A DNA stretch of 64,000 nucleotides from Roseburia inulinivorans DSM 16841 (lineage in GTDB: Bacteria; Bacillota; Clostridia; Lachnospirales; Lachnospiraceae), in contig NZ_ACFY01000091.1 of NCBI RefSeq assembly GCF_000174195.1, positions 1 through 64,000 of the forward strand, given 5' to 3'. Position numbers and translations under genes: made by a program. Numbering within the stretch: position 1 is the stretch's first letter; the number at the start of each line of letters is the position of its first letter. The notes beneath the pieces were generated by a model. It searched no databases and was not told the DNA's origin. It saw only the letters and a list, made by a program, of their open reading frames with translations. Shown in pieces: positions 63,300 through 64,000 of the stretch.

Positions 63300-63339
63300 G
63301 GGCGTGTGAAAAAACGAGAGTTTTTTCATTCGTCCTTTT
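63300..63339 (+). terminator. terminator closing the lipid cluster
   Basis: GGGCGTGTGAAAAAAC (63300-63315) pairs with GTTTTTTCATTCGTCC (63320-63335) around a GAGA loop, followed by T4. Confidence 0.85.
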
Positions 63340-63419
63340 GCTTATAGTTATAATAATAGCTATATTACATAAAAAAGGGTATAGTTCCCCTTACCCCATA
63401 AGAATAATATTATGAAATC

Positions 63420-63719
63420 TTATGCGGCAGCTGCAACTGTTTTCTGTTTGTTGTGATATTTATAAAGATTGTGTCCGATAGAAACGAGAAATACTTCAAG
63501 CAATACAGATTTTATTCCTCTTCGGACAATTCTTTTGTACCACCGGTCGTTTTTCATGATACCAAAGGTACCTTCTGCCTGAATGGATCTGTTCATCCTT
63601 AGAAACGCTCCCTGGATGCTTTCGAGATTTTCTATCACTTCCTGATGCATCGCTGTAAGTTCGCGGTTGATCCGTACAGTACGGTTTTTATCTGTCTTTT
63701 TACATTGTTCTGCACTGGA
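63420..63719 (-). pseudogene. IS1182-family transposase, C-terminal remnant
   Basis: On the minus strand the frame runs SSAEQCKKTDKNRTVRINRE, LTAMHQEVIENLES, then MNRSIQAEGTFGIMKNDRWY, KRIVRRGIKSVLLEVFLVS, to a stop at 63420. This is the well-conserved C-terminal quarter of IS1182-type transposases (the EGTFG Glu belongs to the DDE triad). The frame is interrupted by a stop at 63720-63722 and nothing upstream matches, so the 5' part has been lost. Confidence 0.85.
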
Positions 63720-63913
63720 TCACAGATGTCCAAATAATCTTGAATTAGCATTGGCAAAACTGCCTGTTTTGGGTTAGAATAGATTATGTTATTATTTTTT
63801 TCTACAAGTTAATTATAACAGAAAGAAAGACCTTGAGTTCATTATAAACTCTTGGTCTTTCTTTTTTTCGGGACTATTCTTTTTTCACAGTCCCTTTTTG
63901 TTGTTTATGAATG
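63720..63913. other. intergenic region with a strong hairpin terminator (63823-63868)
   Basis: No gene. AAGAAAGACC (63824-63833) with TTGAGTT (63834-63840) pairs with AAACTC (63848-63853) and GGTCTTTCTT (63856-63865), followed by a T-run: a strong intrinsic terminator on the plus strand that may also serve the minus-strand gene at 63914. The rest is A+T-rich and featureless. Confidence 0.7.
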
Positions 63914-64000
63914 TTAATTATCCGAGGGCATCAGTGTATTAAGAAATGTGAGTAATGCATCCTTTTGCTTTGGAGAAAGCTGATAAATGCGGCAGATCAG
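63914..64000 (-). CDS. C-terminus of an unidentified protein (cut by window end)
   Basis: Minus-strand frame of 28 codons entering from the right edge, reading LICRIYQLSPKQKDALLTFL then NTLMPSDN-stop. It looks like a helical C-terminus, similar in feel to the tail of small DNA-binding regulators, but the family cannot be told from this length. Confidence 0.4.
   Translation of the reverse strand: MICRIYQLSPKQKDALLTFLNTLMPSDN

Overview
The window reads as chromosome of a low-GC, spore-forming, anaerobic Clostridium-type Firmicute, most likely a Lachnospiraceae of the Roseburia/Agathobacter kind. The basis is general: strong AGGAGG-type ribosome binding sites, a CotF-like spore-coat protein and a YtvI-like protein, MecA, two T-box leaders (tyrS, ileS), a split PyrK/PyrD dihydroorotate dehydrogenase, MinCDE, and ISLre2/IS1182 elements. 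The genus is a guess from gene content and was not tested.

Layout. 1-63 is the leader-distal end of a probable type I-C CRISPR array. 346-8305 holds a GH5 lipoprotein, an ABC-class ATPase, a NUDIX hydrolase, mecA, a small protein, an Xaa-Pro aminopeptidase, and an MgtE magnesium channel behind a long structured leader with its own leader peptide. 8423-12457 is an envelope group: GT2, permuted NlpC/P60-like protein, flippase-like membrane protein, YtvI-like permease. 12677-24742 holds an AAA/DUF4143 ATPase, tyrS with its T-box and a GNAT gene, a GH13 glucosidase, two AraC regulators, the scar of a deleted sugar ABC transporter, an LspA-like peptidase, a PAP2 phosphatase and a first glycogen phosphorylase. 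25143-38324 holds hflX, pyrC-pyrK-pyrD-pyrE, a frameshifted vanZ, an M29-type peptidase, then purE-purM-purN-purD. 38637-40455 is minCDE.

40465-42142 is accessory: a CPBP membrane protease gene lies between two copies of a 320-370 bp imperfect palindrome. A GntR-ABC-permease operon (YtrA type) follows, then an M32 carboxypeptidase, a HAD phosphatase, a DHH phosphoesterase, an ISLre2 insertion with a 9-bp target duplication, T-box-ileS, and a second glycogen phosphorylase.

56445-63087 is the most unusual part: an A+T-rich run of seven same-strand genes for lipid chemistry. These are a DAG-kinase family protein, a CDP-archaeol-synthase (CarS)-like protein, a CDP-alcohol phosphatidyltransferase, a phosphatidylserine decarboxylase, a UbiA-type prenyltransferase, a rifampin-phosphotransferase-like ATP-dependent dikinase and a YghO-like GNAT-fold protein. 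UbiA + CarS + CDP-serine transferase + decarboxylase are the same enzyme families archaea use to build archaetidylethanolamine. The block ends at an Rpn-type nuclease fragment and an IS1182 remnant, which fits horizontal acquisition.

Two families of non-coding repeats recur (the palindrome pair, and a 210-230 bp element with matching terminal inverted repeats at 17862 and 35097). Five single-base frameshifts all fall in homopolymer runs (vanZ, the ABC ATPase, three in the dikinase); assembly error and real decay cannot be told apart from sequence alone.
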